64,000 nucleotides of DNA from assembly GCA_964648295.1 (NCBI GenBank), contig CAZYNH010000002.1, positions 62,001 through 126,000 of the forward strand, read 5' to 3'. Made by a program: the position numbers and the translations under genes. The notes below the pieces were generated by a model that was not told where the DNA came from, ran no database searches, and was given only the letters and a program-made list of their open reading frames with translations. Positions 1 through 9,989 of the stretch are shown here, piece after piece (the first letter of the stretch is position 1; every line of letters begins with the position of its first letter). This DNA comes from UBA4055 sp964648295 (lineage in GTDB: Bacteria; UBA4055).

Positions 1-369
1 AGTTCTCCGATACTAGAAAGATACAGTACGGTAGTGGCTCTGAACCAGCCTTCGCTTAATAAATACGAACCAAAAGTTAAACCGGGCGGGATCCTTATAT
101 GGGAATCGACCAACATCCATAACGGACCCAAAAGAACGGATATAAAGACCGTCGCGATACCTGCTTATGATGAAGCCAACAAGCTTGGAAATCCTCTTAT
201 GATGGGAATGATCCTTCTTGGGGCTTTTATCCAGAAAACAGGGGCTATCAGCATTGACGGTGTACTGAGCGGGCTTAAAAAGACATTACCTGAGAGAAGG
301 CATAATCTGATACCGCTCAACGAGCAGGCTTTAAAAAGAGGGTATGAACTGGCTGAAGCTATCAAGTAA
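1..369 (+). CDS. 2-oxoacid:ferredoxin oxidoreductase, gamma subunit (3' part)
   Basis: The reading frame is open from the first base, so the gene is cut by the window edge and only about the last 122 residues are present. The sequence VALNQPSLNKYEPKVKPGG is typical of the C-terminal half of the gamma (or fused gamma) subunit of pyruvate, 2-oxoglutarate or branched-chain 2-oxoacid:ferredoxin oxidoreductases. These enzymes oxidatively decarboxylate a 2-oxoacid to an acyl-CoA and reduce ferredoxin in the cytoplasm. The end of the gene (IPLNEQALKRGYELA) fits the same family. Which 2-oxoacid is used cannot be told from this fragment. The alpha and beta subunits are expected upstream, outside the window. 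A strong terminator follows directly. Confidence 0.85.
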   Translation, partial: SSPILERYSTVVALNQPSLNKYEPKVKPGGILIWESTNIHNGPKRTDIKTVAIPAYDEANKLGNPLMMGMILLGAFIQKTGAISIDGVLSGLKKTLPERRHNLIPLNEQALKRGYELAEAIK

Positions 370-377
370 TTTTGTTT

Positions 378-401
378 GGGGCGCTTGCGCCCCTTTTTTT
401 T
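378..401 (+). terminator. Rho-independent terminator of the oxidoreductase operon
   Basis: A perfect 7-bp stem (GGGGCGC / GCGCCCC) with a TT loop is followed by eight T residues, nine bases after the stop codon. Confidence 0.93.
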
Positions 402-445
402 GATGGAATGAAAAAGTAATTGGCTTGCTTTTATATAATTCGTAA

Positions 446-474
446 TTGACTTGCGGGCGTATTTTATTTACTTT
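446..474 (+). promoter_or_regulatory. Candidate sigma-70 promoter for the lipoprotein gene
   Basis: TTGACT, a 17-bp spacer and TACTTT precede the lipoprotein gene by about 26 bp. The -10 box is only a fair match. The arrangement resembles the better-matched promoters elsewhere in the window. Confidence 0.4.
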
Positions 475-500
475 TCAGTCAAAGAATTATGGGGTTTAAC

Positions 501-923
501 ATGTACTTGAAGATCGTATTGGCTGCGTTAGTTTTAATGATGTTAATAAGCTGCAGTTCCGGTTTCAGGCCGGCCGACAAGAATATGCGCGATGTTAACT
601 GCGGCAGGGCATATACGCAGGTGGAAGCCCAGGAGCTTGTTCTTGAGAGCCTAAAGTGGATGTTTAAAAATTATGATACCGCCAAGATCGAATTTACAGA
701 TATCAAAAAGGGCTACATTGATTTTGAGATCGGGAACAGCGTAATTTTCGGTTATTCGATAAATGCGATAATCAACACGAAGAATGTCGAAGGTGTGTAT
801 GCCGGAGACAGGACTCATCTTTTCTTTATCAGGGACGGCCGCGTATATTACAACTACACGAAACCGCATACCAAGCTCAAGAAAGCTTACTGGGTGGAAG
901 TAAGACCCGATATTTCTGAATAG
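501..923 (+). CDS. Small lipoprotein of unknown function
   Basis: A 140-residue protein with a lipoprotein signal: a short basic N-terminus, a hydrophobic stretch and a lipobox ending in ISC at about residue 18. It should be anchored in the inner or outer membrane. ATG 501 is preferred because GGGG lies 6 bp upstream; an in-frame ATG at 489 has no ribosome binding site. The mature part has mixed alpha/beta character and no motif I recognise. It sits alone between a terminator and the convergent ABC transporter gene, whose stop lies 1 bp beyond its own. Confidence 0.7.
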   Translation: MYLKIVLAALVLMMLISCSSGFRPADKNMRDVNCGRAYTQVEAQELVLESLKWMFKNYDTAKIEFTDIKKGYIDFEIGNSVIFGYSINAIINTKNVEGVYAGDRTHLFFIRDGRVYYNYTKPHTKLKKAYWVEVRPDISE

Positions 924-924
924 G

Positions 925-2712
925 CTATATCTTACCGGTTAAAACAGCTTCGTTCTCGACATCGACATCCAGATCGCCGGTCATAACTTTCATGAAAAGT
1001 GTGCCGGATTTTTTCAGATTTTCCACCGTGTCAAATTCTTTGACAGTATTTTCGTCAATGACGATGGCTTTGTCCGCATGTGCGGCTGTCGCGAGCCTGT
1101 GAGTCACGATGATGCAGGTGGTGTCGGGCAGGTTCTTTCTGAAATTATCCCAGAATGTTTTTTCTGTTTTCGCGTCCATCGCCGCGGTGCAGTCATCCAT
1201 TAAAAGAAGTTTCGGCTTTCTTATAAGCGTTCTTGCGATTGAAACTCTCTGCTTCTGCCCGCCTGAAAGAGAAAGTCCTTTCTGTCCGAGTACTGTCTCA
1301 AGCCCCTTCGGAAATGTCTTGATCTCTTCTGTCATTATCGCGGTCTCGATGCTTCTGTCGATCTCTTCCTCAGAAAAGCTGTCGCCGAGTTCAAGGTTGC
1401 TTTTTATCGTTTCCGAGAAAAGGACGTTCTCCTGTTTGATATAACCTATTATCGAAGCCAGAGAGGAGTGTTTAATTTTATTAATAGGAACCCCGTTGAT
1501 CATGATCTTTCCGCTGTCCGCTATTAAATTGCCGGCGATGATCTCCAACAGAGTTGACTTTCCGCTGCCGAGAGGCCCTACGACTGCCAGGCTTTCGCCT
1601 TTTTTGAGCTCAAAGGATATATTACTAAGCGTTTTCTTTTCAGTATCGTCAAAGGTGAATGTCAGATCCTCTACTTTCAGACTGCCGAAATCTTTTATCT
1701 CGGACTGATCTGTTTCCTCTTCAGGGTAGTCGAATTCTTCTATTTCGGTCTCTTTCAGTCTGTCAACATATCTGAAGACCTGTTTGGATGATGCGTAGAA
1801 CCAGCTTATTGTCCAGATAGGCTCGACAAGTCTCTGCAGGTATATGATGAATAAAAGAAGTGTTCCCAGGCTTATGCTGCCCTTTACAACATAGGAACTT
1901 CCGATGAATATCACGATGATGATGCCGGCGTTGTTGACCAGCATTGAGAAGAACTGAATGACAAGATTCATTTTGAGGAAATGTTTTTCCTTATCTATTC
2001 TGATCCCCAGAACATCGTCGAATTTTTCTGTCTGGTCCTTCTCACTCAGAGTTGTTTTTATTACCCTTATTCCTGAAAAGCAGGATTCAAGCACATTATT
2101 GCAGTCAGAAATGGATTTCTGCTTCTCACTTGTGAATCTGACCATCTTATCTTCGTACTTAGATAGTATCAGAACCAGAAAGGGCAGAGGTATGAATGTA
2201 TACAGGGTCAGCGGCACAGAATAGTAGAACATCACGCTTAAAGTGAAAATCAGGATCATGATGGCTTCTACCGGTCTCATAACTCCCGAACACGAGTACC
2301 AGGATATTCTGTCCCACGCTCCGTCTATATCGTCGGTCAGCCTTGTCAGAAGATCGCCAGTTCTGAATTTCTTGAAGAAATGAAGATTCTTTTTCGTAAA
2401 GCTCTTAAAATACGCATTTCTGATGAGTACTGTGAAGAGAAGGTTCATAAACGCCCTGAAATTAGGCAGCGCGACGGATATGAATTCGTGAAAGAAAGCC
2501 GCCATCAGCCACAGAAAGATCAGATGATGAAGTTTTGCCGGATCGTAGTCGGTCTCGAACATATCGATTATATACTTGAGGAAGACCGGGAACGCGGTTT
2601 TTGCGAATATAGAAAGAGAGCTCACAAAAAGGACAGCTGCAAGCCTCCATTTAGCCTCTTTCCAGAATCTCCAGAACCATTTGAAATATTCCAACATTCC
2701 CTGTTTTTTCAT
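925..2712 (-). CDS. ABC exporter half-transporter with degenerate ATPase site
   Basis: A 595-residue type IV ABC half-transporter: six transmembrane helices (about residues 15-310) followed by a nucleotide-binding domain with Walker A GPLGSGKST, signature LSLSGGQKQR, Walker B LLLMDD and H-loop THR. The residue after the Walker B aspartate is Asp instead of the catalytic Glu, so the ATP site built on this subunit's Walker motifs is expected to hydrolyse poorly. The gene overlaps the preceding half-transporter by 4 bp (ATGA), which implies coupled translation and a heterodimer, as in TM287/TM288 or BmrCD. The substrate is unknown; lipids, drugs or peptides are all possible for the family. Confidence 0.9.
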   Translation of the reverse strand: MKKQGMLEYFKWFWRFWKEAKWRLAAVLFVSSLSIFAKTAFPVFLKYIIDMFETDYDPAKLHHLIFLWLMAAFFHEFISVALPNFRAFMNLLFTVLIRNAYFKSFTKKNLHFFKKFRTGDLLTRLTDDIDGAWDRISWYSCSGVMRPVEAIMILIFTLSVMFYYSVPLTLYTFIPLPFLVLILSKYEDKMVRFTSEKQKSISDCNNVLESCFSGIRVIKTTLSEKDQTEKFDDVLGIRIDKEKHFLKMNLVIQFFSMLVNNAGIIIVIFIGSSYVVKGSISLGTLLLFIIYLQRLVEPIWTISWFYASSKQVFRYVDRLKETEIEEFDYPEEETDQSEIKDFGSLKVEDLTFTFDDTEKKTLSNISFELKKGESLAVVGPLGSGKSTLLEIIAGNLIADSGKIMINGVPINKIKHSSLASIIGYIKQENVLFSETIKSNLELGDSFSEEEIDRSIETAIMTEEIKTFPKGLETVLGQKGLSLSGGQKQRVSIARTLIRKPKLLLMDDCTAAMDAKTEKTFWDNFRKNLPDTTCIIVTHRLATAAHADKAIVIDENTVKEFDTVENLKKSGTLFMKVMTGDLDVDVENEAVLTGKI

Positions 2713-4415
2713 TTTGCAATACCTGTCTGAGTCCAGTAAAGATTCGCATAGAGACCTTTCATGGCCATAAGTTCATCGTGGCTGCCCTGCTCGGCCAGTT
2801 CGCCCCTGTCGAGCACGATTATTTTGTCCGCTTCCTCGATCGTGGAAAGCCTGTGGGCGATTATTATTGAAGTTCTGCCTTTGAGCAGCTTCTCCATACT
2901 TCGCTGTATCTCGGCCTCCGTGTAAGGATCGATCGAGCTTGTCGCCTCGTCCATTATAAGTATTTCAGGATCGAATGTCAGCGCTCTGGAGAAGGATAAA
3001 AGTTGTCTCTCTCCGAAAGAAAGGTTGCCTCCGTCTTCGGACAGAACCGTGCCGAAACCTTTAGGGAAGCTCTCGATATAGCTGTATATCCCCATTTTCC
3101 TTGAGGCTTCCTTCACTTTCTCTTCCGGTATGTCCTTGCGGAGAACTCTTAGATTATCCATAATGTCCCCGGGGAAGAGGAAAATGTCCTGGAGCACAAG
3201 GCTCATCATCGAGCGGAGCTCATCCGATTTTATATACTTAAGATCGACGCCGTCAATGGTTATATTGCCTGCGACAGGGTCATAAAATCTTGTCAGAAGC
3301 GATATTATCGTGGTCTTGCCCGATCCCGTCGCGCCGACTATGGCGACTGTTGAACCTTTGTCTATCGTGAAGCTGACATTTTTGAGCACAGGCTTGTCGG
3401 CGTCATAGTGAAAGCAGACATTGTTGAAGGATATTTTCTCTTTAAACCCGTCTATTGCTTTCGGGTAGTCCGGTTCTTTAACTTCGGGCTCGGTATCGAG
3501 TATCTCGAATATCTTGTCGGCTGCTCCGAATGCTCTCTGAAGCTCCCTTATCTGCTCCGATATCATGACCAGCGGCTGAACGGCGAGGTGAATGTACTGA
3601 ATGAACATCCAGACGGTACCGATCGTTATCGCTTCCTCCTTGATCCATCCGACGCTGTTATAAAGGATCAGAAATATCACTACCTGCGGGCATAGCATCA
3701 TAACGAACCAGACGCTCTGTTCCATTATAGATATTTTGAACTCGTACCATCTTTTTTCCTGATTGGCCCTGTCGAATTTGTTTATTGACCACTGCAGGTT
3801 GTTAAGGTTCCTTAAGAGAGGAATGGCTTTGATGTGTTCGCTCAGAAAACCGATTATGACGGCATAAAGCTCCCTGTCGCGCCTGAACATAGGCCTCATT
3901 TTGCTGAAAACAATGTAGGCTCCGAGGAGATAGACCGGCGCTATCGAAAGTACTATAAGAGTAAGAGTGATGTTCGTGAAGAGCATTATGCTTACGGCTA
4001 TGATTATGTTCAGAAATCCCGCCAGCAGCGAAAGGCCGATCGATGAAAAAAGCATGTAGAGCTTCTGCGAATCTGACTCGATCCTGCTTATCAGCCTTCC
4101 TGTTCCCTGTTTGTCGAAAAAAGATATGGAAAGCGTCAGAACATGCTTAAATATCACGCGTTTTATGTTGTTGACTATATCAATACCCATATAGCCCACG
4201 ATGAGCTGCTGGAAATATTGGATTGCTCCGAGACCTATCAGCAGAAGAAGGTAAGAGGATGCGTATATCAGGACGAGCTGCAGATCCTTTGACGGTATAG
4301 CCTTGTCCACCATTTCCCTGAAAACGAGCGGCAGGGAGGCGTTCATGACAACGGCCAGAATAACTGTAAGCACAGAGAAAACGAGCGCTTTTGAGTGACC
4401 ATGGAAAAAAACCAT
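2709..4415 (-). CDS. ABC exporter half-transporter with catalytic Walker B
   Basis: A 568-residue ABC half-transporter with a transmembrane domain and one NBD. Walker A is GATGSGKTT, Walker B is LIMDEATSS with the catalytic Glu, and the H-loop is AHRLST. Its signature motif is LSFGERQ in place of LSGGQ. Together with the next gene (MDD Walker B but canonical LSGGQ) this gives one consensus and one degenerate ATP site in the heterodimer. The start is uncertain: ATG 4415 has AAGAGG close upstream and the frame stays open further upstream without another good start. The gene lies 64 bp downstream of the methylmalonyl-CoA mutase large subunit and may be co-transcribed with it. Confidence 0.9.
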   Translation of the reverse strand: MVFFHGHSKALVFSVLTVILAVVMNASLPLVFREMVDKAIPSKDLQLVLIYASSYLLLLIGLGAIQYFQQLIVGYMGIDIVNNIKRVIFKHVLTLSISFFDKQGTGRLISRIESDSQKLYMLFSSIGLSLLAGFLNIIIAVSIMLFTNITLTLIVLSIAPVYLLGAYIVFSKMRPMFRRDRELYAVIIGFLSEHIKAIPLLRNLNNLQWSINKFDRANQEKRWYEFKISIMEQSVWFVMMLCPQVVIFLILYNSVGWIKEEAITIGTVWMFIQYIHLAVQPLVMISEQIRELQRAFGAADKIFEILDTEPEVKEPDYPKAIDGFKEKISFNNVCFHYDADKPVLKNVSFTIDKGSTVAIVGATGSGKTTIISLLTRFYDPVAGNITIDGVDLKYIKSDELRSMMSLVLQDIFLFPGDIMDNLRVLRKDIPEEKVKEASRKMGIYSYIESFPKGFGTVLSEDGGNLSFGERQLLSFSRALTFDPEILIMDEATSSIDPYTEAEIQRSMEKLLKGRTSIIIAHRLSTIEEADKIIVLDRGELAEQGSHDELMAMKGLYANLYWTQTGIAK

Positions 4416-4479
4416 TATCCTCTTAAATGTCGCTCCGGATATATTCCCTTTCTGTATTTCTTCGCCGTCTCTTTTCAGT

Positions 4480-6633
<2,154 letters not shown>

Positions 6634-6654
6634 CTTTTTCACCTTTAATTTGTT

Positions 6655-8592
6655 TTACTCTGTTACACCGAGTTTTTTGTGTATGCTTTTTATCGTTTCG
6701 ACCGAATCGGCCTTCATGTGAATGAACTCGTCAACTCCGGCTTTTTTCAGATCGTCAACGATCTCTTTTGGGTATCCCGCAAGGACAACGACCTTTTCCG
6801 GGTCGGCCGACTTTATTTTTGAAGCTATGGACGGCGCTACTTCCGGATATTCTTCATCGCTTGAGCAGATAACGATTATCTCCGCTTTTGACTCGAGAGC
6901 TGCTTCAGCGGCCTCATCAGCATCTTTGAATCCGTTATTGTCGATTATGTTAAAACCGCCTGCAGACAGAAATCCCATCGAGAACGAAGCTCTTGCTTTT
7001 CTCATGGTCAGGTTGCCGAGAGTCGCAAGGAAGACCGTAAGTATTTTACCTGTCTTTTTGTTCTGTTTCTCTGTTATTTTCCTCAGAGCCTCAAATTCTT
7101 CGGCAAGCCTGTATGCTCGGATCTTTTCTATCTTGAGGCCGCCATTCTGGTAAAGCACGGAGTTAAAAATATCAAGTTTCTGTTCGATCTTCTTTCCATC
7201 CGGAGCGCAGACTGATACCTCATCGTAATTCGGCACAAGGTTAGTCCCGACAAGCGAGTCTTTTCTCTGCGAGAAATTAGAAAGTCTTTTCTTTTTAAGC
7301 CCGGCAAGCTCAGCCTGGATCTCGCCTTTTTTCAGAAGCTCGAAAATGCCGCCTTTTTCCTCGATCTCAGTAAAGAGTTTCCACGCAGCTTTAGCTATTT
7401 CGTCAGTAGCTTTTTCAATGTAATAAGAACCTTTTGAAGGATCAATGAACCTGTCGAAACGGGACTCTTTCTTTAAGATAAGCTGAGTATTTCTCGCGAT
7501 CCTCATTCCGAAAGACTCGGCCGATCCGGTGCATACATTGTATGGAAGGACGGTAAGCGAACTGCATCCGCCTACGACAGCGGACATGGCTTCAGTCGTG
7601 GTTCTGAGCATGTTCACATAAGGATCATAAACTGTTTTATTGAAAAGTCCTGTCACGCAGTGAATGTCCGCAGAAGATACGTCTGCCGTTTTATCGTAAG
7701 CGTAAGACAGGTTCGACCAGAGTGCTCTCAAAGCCCTGATGCCTGCGATCTCAAGCAGATAATACTGCCCGACGGCGTAGCTCAAGCCGATATTTTTATT
7801 GAATTTGTCAAAGCTTATGTCCGTCGCGAATTTTTCCTTGTAGAAGACAGCTGATGAGAGCAGGTATGCTATCTTTTGAACGATGGTCGCTCCTGCATTG
7901 TGGAAGTGTTCGTTCGATATCACAAGTCCCTTGAACTTGGGATGTTTTTCAGAAGTATCAAAAATGTATCTGAACTCATCGTATCTTTTTTCTTCGCCTT
8001 TTGCGAATTCGCCGTTAACCGCAAGCTCTTTTAAAAGATCGTTGTCGATCGAGCCTTTCATTTCCGCTATTTCATGCTCAAGCATTTCAAATATCTCTTT
8101 TGAAGCCACGCCGGCCTCGATCTTAAGTTCGGCATTCTTACCGGTCTTAATGATGTCTAAAAGGTCATTTTTTGAGTTGATAACGACGCCTCTGGCATTC
8201 TCAACACTGCAGTCGCATTTGCACTCAGGTTTTCCCGATGTAAGTTCGCAGTTAAGCTTCAGACTGATACCTTCGGCTCCGCCTTTTACAGCCTCCGCGG
8301 TCAGTACAGCGGCTTTTGCGGGATCTCTTTCGGATATCTCCTGACATACCGTCCATGCGTTTCCCAATTCCATCGGCTTTGCGCTTCTCAGGTACGGAAA
8401 TTCACCCGGGCAGTCGTCGGTGATAATAATATTTTCGACATCGGCACCTTTATAATAAGGCTCAAGGTCGAATCCTTCCCATGTTTTCCACCATATTTTG
8501 TCGTAGGTTTTACCCTTGAGGTCCTTTAAGACCTCTTCCATCCATTTTTCCTTCCCCTTTTCAGCGGAGAATTCTTCGAAAAATCTTTCCAA
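6655..8592 (-). CDS. mcmB: Methylmalonyl-CoA mutase, small subunit
   Basis: A 645-residue homologue of the large subunit in which the C-terminal domain lacks the DxHxxG cobalamin motif, as in the non-catalytic beta subunits of heterodimeric methylmalonyl-CoA mutases. The N-terminus (FFEEFSAEKGKEKWMEEVLKDL, broken here as FFEEF...KDLKG) matches the family start, so the TTG at 8592, with AGGGAG seven bases upstream, is the likely initiation codon. It is the first gene of the mutase operon and is followed by the large subunit. The upstream gap of about 110 bp is AT-rich and may hold the promoter. Confidence 0.93.
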   Translation of the reverse strand: MERFFEEFSAEKGKEKWMEEVLKDLKGKTYDKIWWKTWEGFDLEPYYKGADVENIIITDDCPGEFPYLRSAKPMELGNAWTVCQEISERDPAKAAVLTAEAVKGGAEGISLKLNCELTSGKPECKCDCSVENARGVVINSKNDLLDIIKTGKNAELKIEAGVASKEIFEMLEHEIAEMKGSIDNDLLKELAVNGEFAKGEEKRYDEFRYIFDTSEKHPKFKGLVISNEHFHNAGATIVQKIAYLLSSAVFYKEKFATDISFDKFNKNIGLSYAVGQYYLLEIAGIRALRALWSNLSYAYDKTADVSSADIHCVTGLFNKTVYDPYVNMLRTTTEAMSAVVGGCSSLTVLPYNVCTGSAESFGMRIARNTQLILKKESRFDRFIDPSKGSYYIEKATDEIAKAAWKLFTEIEEKGGIFELLKKGEIQAELAGLKKKRLSNFSQRKDSLVGTNLVPNYDEVSVCAPDGKKIEQKLDIFNSVLYQNGGLKIEKIRAYRLAEEFEALRKITEKQNKKTGKILTVFLATLGNLTMRKARASFSMGFLSAGGFNIIDNNGFKDADEAAEAALESKAEIIVICSSDEEYPEVAPSIASKIKSADPEKVVVLAGYPKEIVDDLKKAGVDEFIHMKADSVETIKSIHKKLGVTE

Positions 8593-8701
8593 TTTCAGGC
8601 TCCCTTTTAATTAGAAATCATTAAGTTTTAACAAACTACATAATATAAAGCAAATCGGAATGAAAATAAACATTTAAAGCAAGAAATATTTATCAGAAAA
8701 A

Positions 8702-9235
8702 TCAAAGAGAAGTCAGATAAGTGTCGTACGATTCAAGTTCTTCTAACATAAGAAGTCCGTTTATAAGGCCGTCCTCAGACTGAAAAATCCCGACATTATC
8801 TGAAGACCACTTGTTGTCGTCGTAAAGCTCTGTGCTGTATGAAATAAGTTCGTCATATTCCGCTCCGATCAGAAAACCGTTGGAATATGTGTAATTTCCG
8901 GAAGGTACGGGAATGTTTGCTGTCCCGGAAGTATCGAATAAGAAATATGACAGGATCATAAGAAAGAAAAATGACGCCGCGACAGCGTAACGCATTAAAT
9001 TTATAAGGAGCGAGGGCTTGCTGCCCGGAAGCTTAGACAGTATTATGGAGTTCAAACTTTCCGGTACCTCATGCATATCCACTCCGGCAACATCAATAAT
9101 CTTTCTTTCGGAATCTAGTGCCGCCCTGCATTCTGCACATTCGTCAAGATGAGCAGATAATTCAGAGTAGTCATTATCTTCCAGTTCGCCTGAAATATAC
9201 ACAGGTATCATATTTTTGTATTTTCCGCAGTTCAT
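8702..9235 (-). CDS. Membrane-anchored anti-sigma factor (zinc-finger type)
   Basis: A 177-residue protein. The N-terminal cytoplasmic part carries a putative zinc-finger anti-sigma motif, HLDECAEC (HxxxCxxC), at about residues 30-37, with a further Cys near residue 3. One transmembrane helix follows at about residues 87-103, and the C-terminal part should be periplasmic. The gene overlaps the ECF sigma factor gene by 4 bp (ATGA), the usual arrangement of a sigma factor with its inhibitor. The signal sensed is unknown. The pair lies just upstream of the mutase operon, but there is no evidence that it controls it. Confidence 0.85.
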   Translation of the reverse strand: MNCGKYKNMIPVYISGELEDNDYSELSAHLDECAECRAALDSERKIIDVAGVDMHEVPESLNSIILSKLPGSKPSLLINLMRYAVAASFFFLMILSYFLFDTSGTANIPVPSGNYTYSNGFLIGAEYDELISYSTELYDDNKWSSDNVGIFQSEDGLINGLLMLEELESYDTYLTSL

Positions 9236-9819
9236 GATCTCACCGCCTTTTTGATTTTGTCCAATCCGTACCTGTACCTGCTCAGTATGCTGTTGATAGA
9301 AACGCTTTTTATCTCAGCTATCTCCCTGAAAGAGAGTCCCTTTGACCTGAGCAGTATCACATCCTTCTGTTCGTCCGGAAGAGACCCTATCGCGTTTTCC
9401 AGCATTTTTCGCTCCTCCCGTTTTTCATTCAGCCTCTCCGGCCCGTCGTCATCCGATGAGATATTCTCAATGTAACCGCTCCCGTCGCTATCTTCATTCA
9501 ACACCGGTCTGAAAATGTTCTCGTTGTCCTTCTTCAGATCTCTCAGGTGGTCGAAACAGGCATTTGTCGCAATGAAGAAAAGGTAGTTGGAAAATTTGTT
9601 TTCCTCGCGGTATCCGTTCAGGTTCGACGCTATCTTGAGCCAGACTGTCTGATAAACATCCGCCGCGTTCTCCACGCTCCCTATTCTTCTGACTATGTAA
9701 TTGAACAGTTTTTTGTCATAAAGAGCCATTATCCGAGCGAAATACTTCTGGTCTTTTGTTTCGACATACTTTTTAATAAGCTCCCTGTCATTTTCATCTG
9801 TTTTCTTCACAGCGTCCAC
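9232..9819 (-). CDS. ECF-family RNA polymerase sigma factor (RpoE-like)
   Basis: A 195-residue sigma-70 family protein with region 2 (IVRRIGSVENAADVYQTVW) and region 4 (IGSLPDEQKDVILLRSKGLSFREIAE) and little between them, as in ECF sigma factors. A GTG start at 9819 with GGAAG upstream is used. The downstream overlapping gene is its zinc-finger anti-sigma factor, so it is probably held inactive at the membrane until a stress signal arrives. Its target promoters are not evident here. Confidence 0.92.
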   Translation of the reverse strand: MDAVKKTDENDRELIKKYVETKDQKYFARIMALYDKKLFNYIVRRIGSVENAADVYQTVWLKIASNLNGYREENKFSNYLFFIATNACFDHLRDLKKDNENIFRPVLNEDSDGSGYIENISSDDDGPERLNEKREERKMLENAIGSLPDEQKDVILLRSKGLSFREIAEIKSVSINSILSRYRYGLDKIKKAVRS

Positions 9820-9921
9820 TTTTATCTTCCGCCTGTTAAGTTAACGCCCGGTCCGGCGAATTTATTTTAATCTATCCAAAAAATAATGAAAAACAAAGAA
9901 ATTTTATGATTAAATATTTTT

Positions 9922-9949
9922 TTGAAACCGGTCATTTAATACTTATATT
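9922..9949 (+). promoter_or_regulatory. Sigma-70 promoter of the pgk-tpi fusion gene
   Basis: TTGAAA, a 16-bp spacer and TATATT. The predicted start point near 9956 lies inside the longest possible frame from 9906, which supports translation from ATG 9990. Confidence 0.6.
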
Positions 9950-9989
9950 AAGTATCCGGGATAAAAAACGAAAACAACAGGAGTTTTGT

